Assembly (NCBI GenBank): GCA_031549725.1
Contig: JAVBPH010000008.1
Span: forward strand, 1 to 46,091
Reading direction: 5' to 3'
Source of the DNA: UBA937 sp031549725
GTDB lineage: Bacteria > Spirochaetota > Spirochaetia > Treponematales > Breznakiellaceae
Length of the DNA stretch: 46,091 nucleotides
Both the position numbers and the translations under genes were made by a program. The notes under the pieces were generated by a model that saw nothing but the letters and a program-made list of their open reading frames with translations, was not told the origin of the DNA and did no database searches. This document shows, in pieces, positions 26,300-35,094 of this stretch. The stretch's first letter is position 1; each line of letters begins with the position of its first letter.

Positions 26300-29029
26300 A
26301 TGGCAACTGAAAAAAATCCTTCAATATATTATGACCGGGGAACCATCGGATCTTCAGATGAACTGGATGAATATGGCGTCTGGGTAAAAAGTGAGCCCCA
26401 GGACCTTTCATCAGTCAATAAAGAAAGCTCTGATATTCCGGAACCATCAATTATTGGTATGGAAGACTTACCGGACATTGACGAAACCCCGGATATCTCG
26501 TTTACCAATGACAGTACCGACATTCTGGATTTGCCCGATATGGATGAAAATTTCTCGGATGACCTGGATATCAACCTGAATCTGGATGATGTTCCCGGGG
26601 ATATTGATATTCCGGTCATGGAAGATGCGGATTCCACCGGGGATATCCGGTTCTCCGGCAATACCGGAACCGAAGAAATGGACCTTTCCATTCCTGAAAT
26701 GGAAGATACGGAACTCGCCGGGGATGACAGTTTTGACCTGGATATTAATTTTGATGACGACCTGCCCGCCGGGACTGACCTGCCAACTTCAGAAGCTGGC
26801 CTGGAAGAAGATGAAACTGTTACTATTTCAGAGACCGAAGATATTTCCGGCGAAGCCCATGGTTTTTCGGAAGTATCCATGGATGATTTCCTCTCGGATT
26901 CTCCCAAGGATGAAGATGTAATAAGCTCCGCAGATATAGATGAGGATCTGCTGGACATTAATTTTGATGATATAGACCAGGATCCCGGAAAAGCCGAGGA
27001 CCTGCCCGATATCGATTCAATTATTTCCCTGGATGATGATGCTTCTTTCAGCGACGACGAACCCATCACTATTGATGATATAGACGAAGAAAACCGGGGT
27101 TCCATCAATTTTGATGACGTGGCTGCCCTGAGTGACGATCTTCACCAGCAGGATGATACCCCTTCAAAAACCGAAACAGAAGATATTTCCCTGGATGATG
27201 ATATTTCTTTTGAAGAAGACGAACCCATCACCATCGATGATATTGATGAAGTAAACAGGAGTTCCATCAATTTTGATGGCATGGGCAGCAATATTCCCCA
27301 GGAGCCCAAATCCGAAAAAGAAGATGTTTCCACGGAACTGCTTCTTAAAATTGCCAATGAACTGTCTTCCATCAGGGAAGAATTATCCAGTCTTAAAAAT
27401 GAATTATCTTCTATTAAGACCGAAGGTCCGGCGGAAGCTCCTGAATTTGAAGCCCCCCCGGAAGATTCAAAAGGGTTCTTTGATGAAGAAGATGATGACA
27501 AAATAGCCCTGACCGGGGATGAGCTGGATAATATTTTAAATACCGCAGACTTTACCGAAGAAGCCGGTGAGGATGCCAACAAAAATGAAACAGAATATTC
27601 CGTTCCCGAAGCAGAATTCCCGGCGGAAGAACCCGCTGAAAACGAACCCGAAGACTTTATAATGGACGGGCAGGATCTGCTTACCGGAGACGAGGATGAA
27701 TTGAATGTTCCCGCGGAACAGGAAATCGACGAACAGGAAACCGAATTCGATGTATCCGACGTTTCCATGGATCTGGGGGATGATCTGTCCCGGACAGACG
27801 AAAACGGAAATACGGATTTTGAACTTGACCTGGATGAAGCATTAGGACAAAAGCCGGTTCCGGAAGAAGAATTTCCCGGAATAGATATTCCCCCCGAAGA
27901 AGAAAGTGTTCCCGAGGAGGAGCCCGAAGTATTAACCAGCCAGGCTCCGGTTTCCGGGGATGAGGGTGTGATAACCGAGGAAATCTCCTTTGATTCTTTT
28001 ACTTCCTTTGATAAATCCCTTGCTGAACTTGAAGATGCGGAAGAGGATGATGGGGAAATTCTTACGGAAGTTGAAGATAAAGTTGAAACCGCCGAAGAAC
28101 CCCTGGAAGATTATTTCCTGGATGACGCCAGCCTGGTACATGAATCCGAACTGGAAGAAGTGGATGATTTAAGCCTGGGAGATTTCTCCCTGGAAGAAAA
28201 TACTGCCGGCCAGGCTGAAACAGAAGAAATACCCGATATCGAAAAAGAAGAAATTTCTCTGGATACGGATATTGAAGAAAAGGACACCGAAGAACTTAAA
28301 CAGCTCCGGGAAGAAGGGGTTCTCCATTTTACGGAAGCTCCCGAGGACATATCATATCTTCAGGAAGAGGACCTGGAAAACATCGATCTTTCCGGTGCGG
28401 TCATTGATGAACCGGATTTCAGCGATATTGTGGAAAATCCCGTAAATGAACCATCCCTGGAAGATCTCAGTATCGACCTGGATTTAGAAGAAGAACCCCT
28501 GTTAACTGAAGATGGTGAAATCCCCCTGGGTGATACGGATCTTGAAGAAGAACACGAAATAGAACTTTCCATCCCTGATTTGGACGACAGTGAAACCAGT
28601 TTCCCCGGCCTGGGTCAGGATGAACCGGAAGAAGAAAGTTTTGCCCAGGTTATTCCGGAAGGTTTTGTGGTAGAACCCGAGGATTCCGAGATAGCCCTGG
28701 ATGAATCGGAACTTGATTTTGAAGAGATAGAAACGGTCCGCCCGGAGGATGAACATATCCTTGCGCCAATGGAAGAGGATTCCCCTATTCTGGCGGATGA
28801 TTTGGCGGTGGAAGAGGCAATTCCTGTGTTAGAGGATGAAGCCCTGTCATCAATGGCTGTTCCTGGCAACGGGGCAATTCCCCAGAATTTAAAACAGGAA
28901 CTGAGAACGGTCCTTTCTTATATGGATAAATTGCTTGAGTCCCTGCCGGAAGATAAAATCGAGGAATTTGCCAAATCGGAATATTTCGATACGTATAAGA
29001 AATTATTTGAGGAGTTAGGTTTAGTTTAA
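26300..29029 (+). CDS. Very acidic, repetitive 909-residue protein of unknown function
   Basis: Asp and Glu dominate almost the whole length, interspersed with Ile, Leu, Phe and Ser in short patterns such as DINFDD, SLDDD and EEEP. Two 30-residue repeats (about 242-272 and 297-326, both containing DEPITIDDIDE and SINFD) are 55 residues apart. A coiled coil lies at about 344-375 (LSSIREELSSLKNELSSI). The ends look folded: a Tyr/Gly-containing N-terminus (SIYYDRGTIGSSDELDEYG) and a C-terminal helical segment (862-909; SYMDKLLESLPEDKIEEFAK). No signal peptide, so cytoplasmic. GGAAGTGGG precedes the ATG. It leads the operon with the Maf-like proteins and may act as a scaffold; that is inference. 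Confidence 0.8.
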   Translation: MATEKNPSIYYDRGTIGSSDELDEYGVWVKSEPQDLSSVNKESSDIPEPSIIGMEDLPDIDETPDISFTNDSTDILDLPDMDENFSDDLDINLNLDDVPGDIDIPVMEDADSTGDIRFSGNTGTEEMDLSIPEMEDTELAGDDSFDLDINFDDDLPAGTDLPTSEAGLEEDETVTISETEDISGEAHGFSEVSMDDFLSDSPKDEDVISSADIDEDLLDINFDDIDQDPGKAEDLPDIDSIISLDDDASFSDDEPITIDDIDEENRGSINFDDVAALSDDLHQQDDTPSKTETEDISLDDDISFEEDEPITIDDIDEVNRSSINFDGMGSNIPQEPKSEKEDVSTELLLKIANELSSIREELSSLKNELSSIKTEGPAEAPEFEAPPEDSKGFFDEEDDDKIALTGDELDNILNTADFTEEAGEDANKNETEYSVPEAEFPAEEPAENEPEDFIMDGQDLLTGDEDELNVPAEQEIDEQETEFDVSDVSMDLGDDLSRTDENGNTDFELDLDEALGQKPVPEEEFPGIDIPPEEESVPEEEPEVLTSQAPVSGDEGVITEEISFDSFTSFDKSLAELEDAEEDDGEILTEVEDKVETAEEPLEDYFLDDASLVHESELEEVDDLSLGDFSLEENTAGQAETEEIPDIEKEEISLDTDIEEKDTEELKQLREEGVLHFTEAPEDISYLQEEDLENIDLSGAVIDEPDFSDIVENPVNEPSLEDLSIDLDLEEEPLLTEDGEIPLGDTDLEEEHEIELSIPDLDDSETSFPGLGQDEPEEESFAQVIPEGFVVEPEDSEIALDESELDFEEIETVRPEDEHILAPMEEDSPILADDLAVEEAIPVLEDEALSSMAVPGNGAIPQNLKQELRTVLSYMDKLLESLPEDKIEEFAKSEYFDTYKKLFEELGLV

Positions 29030-29805
29030 TGGGTCTTTTAAGCAGGGTAGCTTCCATGGGCACCCTTGATGAAATGGGGAATGCCCTGGTTGACCGTTTA
29101 ACCAGGATTCCCCAGAAAAATACCACATCCGATACAGCTCTGAATATGCTTAAAACATATATTTCATTTAAAGCAGGGGCATGTCTTTTCAGAGATCCCG
29201 CCGGATATACCAGCTATTCAATCCTGGGTTTCGGCAAGGAGATGGTGCATATTCCTTTAGAGGTTCCTTCGGAACACGAGGAAAAGTTTTATAAGATCCC
29301 TGAAACCAACATTTCCGAATTACAGGACAGCGGTAAGGCAGATACCTATTATTGGATTTTTAACCTGACCGCAGAAAATCCTCCCGGGGCAATTCTTCTC
29401 CTGGCTGAAAACACCGGGTTTTATCCTGAAACAGTTAATCTGATTCTTGAAAAAGCTGGTCAGGTTTTTCTGCCCTTTGAAAAGAAAAAAACCAAGGATT
29501 CCCCCGGTGAAAATGAAACCATAAATGCCATCAATGAATATTTTGATGATTCCGGTCCTTTTAACTGCTGCATTTTTAATATTTCCGGGGACGGGAAAGT
29601 ATATGATGATATGCTGTTGTCGGTAAAAAGTTTCGGCAAACTATTGCCGCTCCGGGGAAATAATTTTATTCTTTTATTCCCTTCAGCCATTGATCAGACT
29701 CTTTTGTTTCATCATTTGGATAAACGTTTCAAAATAAATATTGTAGAACAATTTCTTGCGGATACGCCCCAAAAAGCTTTGGGGTATATTCAAAATTATA
29801 TCTGA
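29029..29805 (+). CDS. Protein of unknown function in the Maf operon
   Basis: 258 residues, no signal peptide or membrane segment. The order of strands and helices in residues 40-145 (GACLFRDPAGYTSYSILGFG, IPLEVPSEHEEKFYKI, WIFNLTAENPPGAILLLAE, INLILEKAGQVFL) suggests a GAF-like sensor fold, and the second half has another alpha-beta unit. I do not recognise a named family. The start overlaps the preceding stop by one base (TAATG), and the next gene begins two bases after its stop, so it is made together with the acidic protein and both Maf-like proteins. Confidence 0.75.
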   Translation: MGLLSRVASMGTLDEMGNALVDRLTRIPQKNTTSDTALNMLKTYISFKAGACLFRDPAGYTSYSILGFGKEMVHIPLEVPSEHEEKFYKIPETNISELQDSGKADTYYWIFNLTAENPPGAILLLAENTGFYPETVNLILEKAGQVFLPFEKKKTKDSPGENETINAINEYFDDSGPFNCCIFNISGDGKVYDDMLLSVKSFGKLLPLRGNNFILLFPSAIDQTLLFHHLDKRFKINIVEQFLADTPQKALGYIQNYI

Positions 29806-29807
29806 AC

Positions 29808-31250
29808 ATGGATGAACGTTTAGCCCCATCAAAAAAAGGCACCACCACCGCATATTTCGGAACCACTGCCCTTCACTCTTCATATGACCCGGTAAAAGAA
29901 TCCGAACGTTATGTTGAATCGCTGGAAATCAGGAGGAATATTAAGTACTTTATTCTGCTGGAACCTGTCCTGGGTTACATAATCCCGGTACTGCGGAACA
30001 TATATCCAAAAGCAAAAATTATCGCTCTCCGGTGTTCATCATTTTTTGCGGGTCAGGGAACCCCCGACGCTGAATGGTCCCGGAACAGCGGCAAAACCCT
30101 TCAGTCATTCCTTGAAGACAGCATAAACGATGAAGATATCCCGTATGTAAAAATTATTGAATGGCGGCCCTCCCTGGATGCTTATGGCAGTGCTTATGTT
30201 TCGCTGCTGCAGGAAGCCAGCATTTTTATGAAGAGGGGTGCCTCCAATACGGCCACGGCCAAAGCCTTTGGCCCCAGGTGGATAAAAAACTGTTTCAGGA
30301 ATCTGGCAGCCCTGGAAAAGGTTTTGACCTTTACTCCGGGAACCTGTTCCACTTTAGTCTGCGGAGCTGGTCCTGGACTGGAAACGGTTGTTCCCATGAT
30401 TAAACAACTCCAGCAAAGGGAAAATCTTTTTATCATTGCGGTTTCATCATCATTTCCGGCTTTACATGCCCGGGGAATTATTCCCGGACTGGTGGTCGGC
30501 AGTGACGGGGGAAACTGGGCCAGGCTGCATTTTATTGAATCCGCCAGAATTTCTCCGGGGAATCATTTCATCGGTGCCGCCCTGAATGCCGCCCTGCCCT
30601 CCCAATGCTGTGACAATCCTGTCCTGGTACTGGGCGACAACAGTGTATGGCAATCGGTCCTGCTGCAGAATCTGGGTATTCCCCACATGCGTTTTCCCCA
30701 GCGGGGAACCGTAACGGCATCAGCCCTGGATGTGGCGCTGCAGATGACCACCGGACGGGTGTATGTTTCCGGTATCGGCTTAACCCAGGACGATCTCCGG
30801 AGCCATGCCAGACCATACGCCTTTGATATGCTGATCAGTTCCAGAACAAACCGGTTTCACCCTTATTATTCGGAAACCTTTAAACGGAAGAACCGGGAAG
30901 AAAATTCCGCGGCGCTAGGTATTTATGCGGACTGGTTCCGGCAATACCTGACGAACCATCCCGGAAGAATTTTTTCACTGGGAAAAAACCACAGAGTATT
31001 TCCGGAGTTTAACCAAACCGGCATATCCGGTTCATCCCTCAACAGCCGCTTCCCGGAATTTAATTTGGTATCCCTCAAAAAACATGGCCGGTCTCCCCTG
31101 GAAATACTGCTAAGCGCCATGGAGGAAGATCTTTCCGGAACAACCATCAAAAATGAACTTCTGGAACTTATTCAATTAGACCATGGACATAACGATATAA
31201 CATCAGCACTAAAACAGAGTCTCACCGCCCTATCGGGAGCAGGAACCTAA
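29808..31250 (+). CDS. Maf/DUF115 family protein, first copy
   Basis: 480 residues. The DUF115 core (6-hydroxymethylpterin pyrophosphokinase MptE-like, shared with motility-associated factor Maf) is visible from about residue 175 (CGAGPGLETV, FIIAVSSSFPALHARGIIPGLVVGSDGG, VYVSGIGLTQDD). Maf proteins are linked to flagellin modification with nonulosonic acids in Campylobacter, Helicobacter and Aeromonas; treponemal flagellins are also glycosylated. A role in flagellin or surface glycosylation is inferred. The N-terminal third (residues 1-150) looks like a separate alpha-beta domain (YFILLEPVLGYIIPVLRN). Cytoplasmic; followed three bases later by its paralogue. Confidence 0.85.
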   Translation: MDERLAPSKKGTTTAYFGTTALHSSYDPVKESERYVESLEIRRNIKYFILLEPVLGYIIPVLRNIYPKAKIIALRCSSFFAGQGTPDAEWSRNSGKTLQSFLEDSINDEDIPYVKIIEWRPSLDAYGSAYVSLLQEASIFMKRGASNTATAKAFGPRWIKNCFRNLAALEKVLTFTPGTCSTLVCGAGPGLETVVPMIKQLQQRENLFIIAVSSSFPALHARGIIPGLVVGSDGGNWARLHFIESARISPGNHFIGAALNAALPSQCCDNPVLVLGDNSVWQSVLLQNLGIPHMRFPQRGTVTASALDVALQMTTGRVYVSGIGLTQDDLRSHARPYAFDMLISSRTNRFHPYYSETFKRKNREENSAALGIYADWFRQYLTNHPGRIFSLGKNHRVFPEFNQTGISGSSLNSRFPEFNLVSLKKHGRSPLEILLSAMEEDLSGTTIKNELLELIQLDHGHNDITSALKQSLTALSGAGT

Positions 31251-31252
31251 GC

Positions 31253-32935
31253 ATGGATAAACGGTATTATTTTGAAAGGAATCTTCTCAGCCTCTCCGGT
31301 TCCAATCCGGATTTATGCAGACGATTGACCGCAGCTGAGACAGGTCAGGGTTCTTACACATTTCTGGAATCCCGTTCCGGAGAATTGGTACCCGCAATAA
31401 CAGACAATTCCGGCAAAGCCCATCCCCTGCATTCTCTGATTGATCCGGCAAAAGAAGGGGCCAGGCTGTTAAGCACCGTGGAAGATACGGGATTTTTGGT
31501 TATCCTTGGACTGGGCGGGGCGTTCCATATTACCGCAGCCCTGGCCAGGCCGGATATACTGCAGATAGTGGTGGTTGATTTCAACATCCATGGGATTGCG
31601 GAGCTGCTGGCATCAAAGGAATATGTTGCCATTCTTAAGGACCAGCGGGTTACCCTGGTGATAGACCCGCCGGATTCATGGATGGAAGATTTTATTTTAA
31701 AAAATTATAAACCCGCATTATTCGGAGGCATATCCATGCTGCCCCTGAGAACCAGGACAGACCTGGATCAGGACCAGTTCAATAAAACAGCCGATGAAGT
31801 AAAAGCGGCTATTGACCATGTGTCCGGGGATTTTTCGATCCAGTCCCTGTTTGGAAAAAGGTGGTTCTCCAACATAATCCGGAATTTAAAAACCGCAGAA
31901 AATCAGAAAAGTTTTATTCCGACGGTCCATCATGCGGCGGTTATTGCGGCAGGCCCATCTTTGGATATCCAGCTGCCCCGGTTGATTAATGAACGTACCT
32001 CGCTGTTTGTTATTGCTGCGGACACATCCCTGCCGGTATTGATGGCGGAGGGTATCACGCCGGATGCTATTGTTTCAATAGACTGCCAGCATTTTAGTTC
32101 CTATCATTTTATCGGGAACAACCCCGGGGCGGTCCCTCTGTTTCTGGATATGGCCAGTCCGGGGATAATCCCGGACCAGTCGGATAATCCCCAGTTTTTT
32201 ACCAGCGGGCATCCACTAAGTCAGTATATCAGTCAGTACTGGAAAAGGTTTCCCCCGGTTGATACCAGCGGCGGCAATGTAAGTTATGCAGCCCTGTCAT
32301 TGGCGGACTCCCTGGGGGCAAAGGTTATTGATATCTATGGAGCGGATTTTTCCTATCCCCTGGGAAATACCTATGCCAGGGGAACCTATATCCATAAACT
32401 GTTTGCCAACAAACAAAACCGCCTTTCACCCGCCGAAGCCCAGTTCAGTCATTTTTTGTTCAGGAATAAATCACTGCATAAGGTTGAAACCGGCAGGACC
32501 TGGTATTATCAAACCAGGATTCTGGAGGATTACCGGATACATTTTGAAAAGAAAATTTCCAGTCTTTCCAGCGATGTCAGGCAAATCCAGGGGACCGGGG
32601 TTTCGCTGGATATACAAAAAAAACAAAATTCCTCCGGACAGGGTGAAAATACCATCTTCCCCTTTTCCACCGGTATTCAGTCCATGACTGCCGGAGCATT
32701 CCTCGAACAGTACCACGATGATATAAAAAAACTTCCGCCCCCCGGGGACAGTTCCTTTTTTTCAGCGGGTGCAGGAAATTCTTCGTCCAGGGAAAATCAT
32801 CTAATTATGACCCTGATGCCTCTGGCTGCATCATTCAAAAAAGAACATCCCAGGGAAGATATACATATGATTTTTGAAAGAACAAAATTATTTGCCCTGG
32901 AGAAAACAGAAAAGGTTCTGTCATTGAACATTTAA
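31253..32935 (+). CDS. Maf/DUF115 family protein, second copy
   Basis: 560 residues. The N-terminal domain (about 70-190; FLVILGLGGAFHI, LQIVVVDFNIHG) is a Rossmann-like unit, and the DUF115 core follows from about residue 220 (HAAVIAAGPSLDIQL, LFVIAADTSLPVLMAEGITPDAIVSIDCQ, VIDIYGADFSYPLG). This copy keeps the classic AAGPSLD and D-x-Q patterns of Maf proteins better than the first. A probable glycosyl- or nonulosonic-acid-transfer role in flagellin modification is inferred from the family. AGGAACC precedes the ATG. Its end is eight bases from the convergent Memo gene. Confidence 0.87.
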   Translation: MDKRYYFERNLLSLSGSNPDLCRRLTAAETGQGSYTFLESRSGELVPAITDNSGKAHPLHSLIDPAKEGARLLSTVEDTGFLVILGLGGAFHITAALARPDILQIVVVDFNIHGIAELLASKEYVAILKDQRVTLVIDPPDSWMEDFILKNYKPALFGGISMLPLRTRTDLDQDQFNKTADEVKAAIDHVSGDFSIQSLFGKRWFSNIIRNLKTAENQKSFIPTVHHAAVIAAGPSLDIQLPRLINERTSLFVIAADTSLPVLMAEGITPDAIVSIDCQHFSSYHFIGNNPGAVPLFLDMASPGIIPDQSDNPQFFTSGHPLSQYISQYWKRFPPVDTSGGNVSYAALSLADSLGAKVIDIYGADFSYPLGNTYARGTYIHKLFANKQNRLSPAEAQFSHFLFRNKSLHKVETGRTWYYQTRILEDYRIHFEKKISSLSSDVRQIQGTGVSLDIQKKQNSSGQGENTIFPFSTGIQSMTAGAFLEQYHDDIKKLPPPGDSSFFSAGAGNSSSRENHLIMTLMPLAASFKKEHPREDIHMIFERTKLFALEKTEKVLSLNI

Positions 32936-32943
32936 AACAGGTA

Positions 32944-33765
32944 CTATAATTTTTCCCAATATAGTGAAGCATAACCCACAAAGGAATCGGCCATTTCAAT
33001 ATCCGCACTGGTATAGTATTCAGCCAGTTCAGCTTTTTGTATGCCCATGGCATGGGCATATCCCATGGCTCCCAGGACTGCCCCGGGGGAACAGGCGGAG
33101 TGGTCTTCCAGCGCCCTCTGCAGGGTCAACTCCGGGTTGCCCGCAATAACCCCTTCAAGGAAAGCCGCATCGTTTACATTTTTAACCCAATCCAGGGCGC
33201 CCGGTCCCTGGGGCATAAAATCGTAATTGATTCCATAGTGGGTAAGGTCGGTGGAACCGATGACCACAACTTTCTTCCCAAGTTTTTTCGAAACCGAAAA
33301 AATTTCTTTCCCCATTCTGTAGGAATCGATTTTTGAGGGAAATCTCATCCAGATAAATTTTGATGAGGGATAAAAATGGGCAGCCATGGGCAGCAGAACC
33401 TCCACGGTGTTGTCGGGATAATCATCCCTCCGGCCGCCAAATTCCCGGAACAAAACTTCCCGGAGATCCAAATCGGAATCCAGGTTTCCCAGGGGAGTGC
33501 TGAAAGCATCTTCCATAGCAAATAACGGAGGATAGGCGCCGGGTAAATGGCCGCCGATGATGACCACCGTATCCGCCCCGGGAGAAAGGGAGTTGATGGA
33601 CCGGGCAGCCAGGGGACCTGAAAAATACCATCCCGCATGGGGAGCCACACAGGCAGCAGCCTTTCCCCGGGGAAACTTTTTTGTGGTATCCGACAAAAAT
33701 TGTTCTATTTTTCCGCTGTTTTCGGGATACCAGCCTGAAGAAAGTGCCCTTTTTCTCAAATTCAT
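32944..33765 (-). CDS. amrB: Memo family protein (AmmeMemoRadiSam system protein B)
   Basis: 273 residues. The Memo fold is recognised by APHAGWYFSG (near 40-50), VVIIGGHLP, the metal-ligand-like His in GSTDLTHYG (near 190) and DHSACSPGAVLGAMGYA (near 240). The family resembles class III extradiol dioxygenases, but bacterial members have no proven reaction; many pair with AMMECR1 and radical SAM genes, absent from this window. AGGAG eight bases before ATG 33765 fixes the start; 40 further in-frame codons upstream have no support and would cover the divergent promoter. It stands alone. Confidence 0.88.
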   Translation of the reverse strand: MNLRKRALSSGWYPENSGKIEQFLSDTTKKFPRGKAAACVAPHAGWYFSGPLAARSINSLSPGADTVVIIGGHLPGAYPPLFAMEDAFSTPLGNLDSDLDLREVLFREFGGRRDDYPDNTVEVLLPMAAHFYPSSKFIWMRFPSKIDSYRMGKEIFSVSKKLGKKVVVIGSTDLTHYGINYDFMPQGPGALDWVKNVNDAAFLEGVIAGNPELTLQRALEDHSACSPGAVLGAMGYAHAMGIQKAELAEYYTSADIEMADSFVGYASLYWEKL

Positions 33766-33811
33766 GCTAAAATCTCCTATTTCTATTCTAGCATGGTAGG
33801 GAAAAACCGTA

Positions 33812-33817
33812 TATAAT
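33812..33817 (+). promoter_or_regulatory. -10 box placed for a leaderless start at 33824
   Basis: A perfect TATAAT ends six bases before the ATG. The -35 region is poor (TAGCAT at the 17-base spacing). No ribosome site is present. Confidence 0.55.
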
Positions 33818-33823
33818 ATTTTT

Positions 33824-35074
33824 ATGCGCAAAAAAATTACATTACTTATAGCCCTTGCCTGTATTCTCGTGTATGTAGTTGCCATCGGCTTTGGAGCCTT
33901 CCGGATCTACAGTAATATACAGGAACAGCGTATCCTGGTGCAAAAAGAATTTGCGGATATTGAAGATCTGGCTGCTTCTACTGCCCAGGGTTTGGGGTTC
34001 ATGACCGAACCTTACAAAGAAGAAATGAGCAATGCATTGTTTGCGACAAAAACAATCCAGGCTGTTATTATCTCCGGATCGGATATCTACTTTGCCAAGG
34101 AACGGAGGGATGGAATTATCACTAACGTAAATGATAATCCCCGCCTTCAGATATCCCCTGGGCTGACCCAATATAGCAGGTCCTTTCATATCGATGGGGT
34201 AAGGAATCCCCATATCATAATGGCCGCGGATATATTTGATCAGGAATTTTTCATTATCACTTTAAAGAATACCCTGCTGCTTATACTGGGTGCCCTGGCG
34301 GTGGCGTTCCTTACCCTTATTATCGAAACCCTGGCAGTGAAAAATGCGGGGGTTCCCGCATCTGTAAAAGAACCTATAAACGAAAATAAAAAGGACCCGG
34401 TGGATTTTACCGAGGAAACCGAAGAGTTTGATATTCCCCCTATGGATATGGGCACACCGGATGATACTATTCCCCCGGATGAATTCAGCAGCCATTATAA
34501 CGCTTCCCCTGAAGAAACCCGGGAGGGCGAAACGTCCCAGACAGGTCCCCAGGGACTGTACTCACCCCATGGAAATATCAGCTGGGAAGCCTACACCAGG
34601 GACCGGCTGGCTTCCGAACTGCACCGGTGCGCATCCTTTGAACAGGACATGGTTTTTATTATCATGGAATTCCGGGGAAACAAACAAAAGGATGAAGTAT
34701 TTTTTAATGCATTCACCGAAATGGCGGTAAATTTTTTCGGTCACAGGGATCTGGTTTTTGAATGGAAGGAAGACGGTATTTCCATCATAGTTCCCAATAT
34801 TGATTTGGACCAGGGATTTGCCAAATCCGAGGATTTCCATAACCGGGTAAAAACAAAACTGCTTTCTTCTTCATCCCTGGAATGTGAACTGTGTATTGGT
34901 CTGAGTTCCAGGGCGGGAAGGCTCATCGATGCGGAGCGGCTCATTTTTGAAACTTCCCAGGCGGCTGCCCGGGCTCTGGTTGATCCGGTGTCGCCGATAA
35001 TTGCCTTTAAAAGTGATCCGGAAAAATACCGGGCGTTTATTGCATCCCAAGGTACCGAAGAACCTTCCGAATAG
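33824..35074 (+). CDS. Membrane protein with degenerate GGDEF-like domain
   Basis: 416 residues. Two membrane helices (about 5-27 and 143-166) enclose an extracytoplasmic sensor-like region of about 115 residues (AVIISGSDIYFA). A charged, low-complexity linker (about 170-250, rich in Glu, Asp and Pro) leads to a C-terminal domain (about 250-405) whose order fits a GGDEF domain (ARDRLASEL-like start, VFIIMEFRG, VFEWKEDGISIIVPN, LCIGLSSRAGRLIDAERLI). The GGDEF active-site residues are absent (WKEDG instead), so cyclic di-GMP synthesis is unlikely; it could bind the nucleotide or only signal. Assignment rests on pattern, not on a search. Monocistronic, leaderless-type promoter. Confidence 0.68.
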   Translation: MRKKITLLIALACILVYVVAIGFGAFRIYSNIQEQRILVQKEFADIEDLAASTAQGLGFMTEPYKEEMSNALFATKTIQAVIISGSDIYFAKERRDGIITNVNDNPRLQISPGLTQYSRSFHIDGVRNPHIIMAADIFDQEFFIITLKNTLLLILGALAVAFLTLIIETLAVKNAGVPASVKEPINENKKDPVDFTEETEEFDIPPMDMGTPDDTIPPDEFSSHYNASPEETREGETSQTGPQGLYSPHGNISWEAYTRDRLASELHRCASFEQDMVFIIMEFRGNKQKDEVFFNAFTEMAVNFFGHRDLVFEWKEDGISIIVPNIDLDQGFAKSEDFHNRVKTKLLSSSSLECELCIGLSSRAGRLIDAERLIFETSQAAARALVDPVSPIIAFKSDPEKYRAFIASQGTEEPSE

Positions 35075-35094
35075 GTTCAGCCGGAACTTTAATT

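Noticed and set aside
26329..28869. Long serine-rich open frames on the minus strand opposite the acidic-protein gene
   Set aside because: They are mirror images of GAx-rich Asp/Glu codons (reverse reads give Ser and Leu). None has a ribosome site or recognisable domain.
33766..33885. 40-codon extension of the Memo protein
   Set aside because: AGGAG precedes the inner ATG, and the extension overlaps the divergent gene and its promoter.
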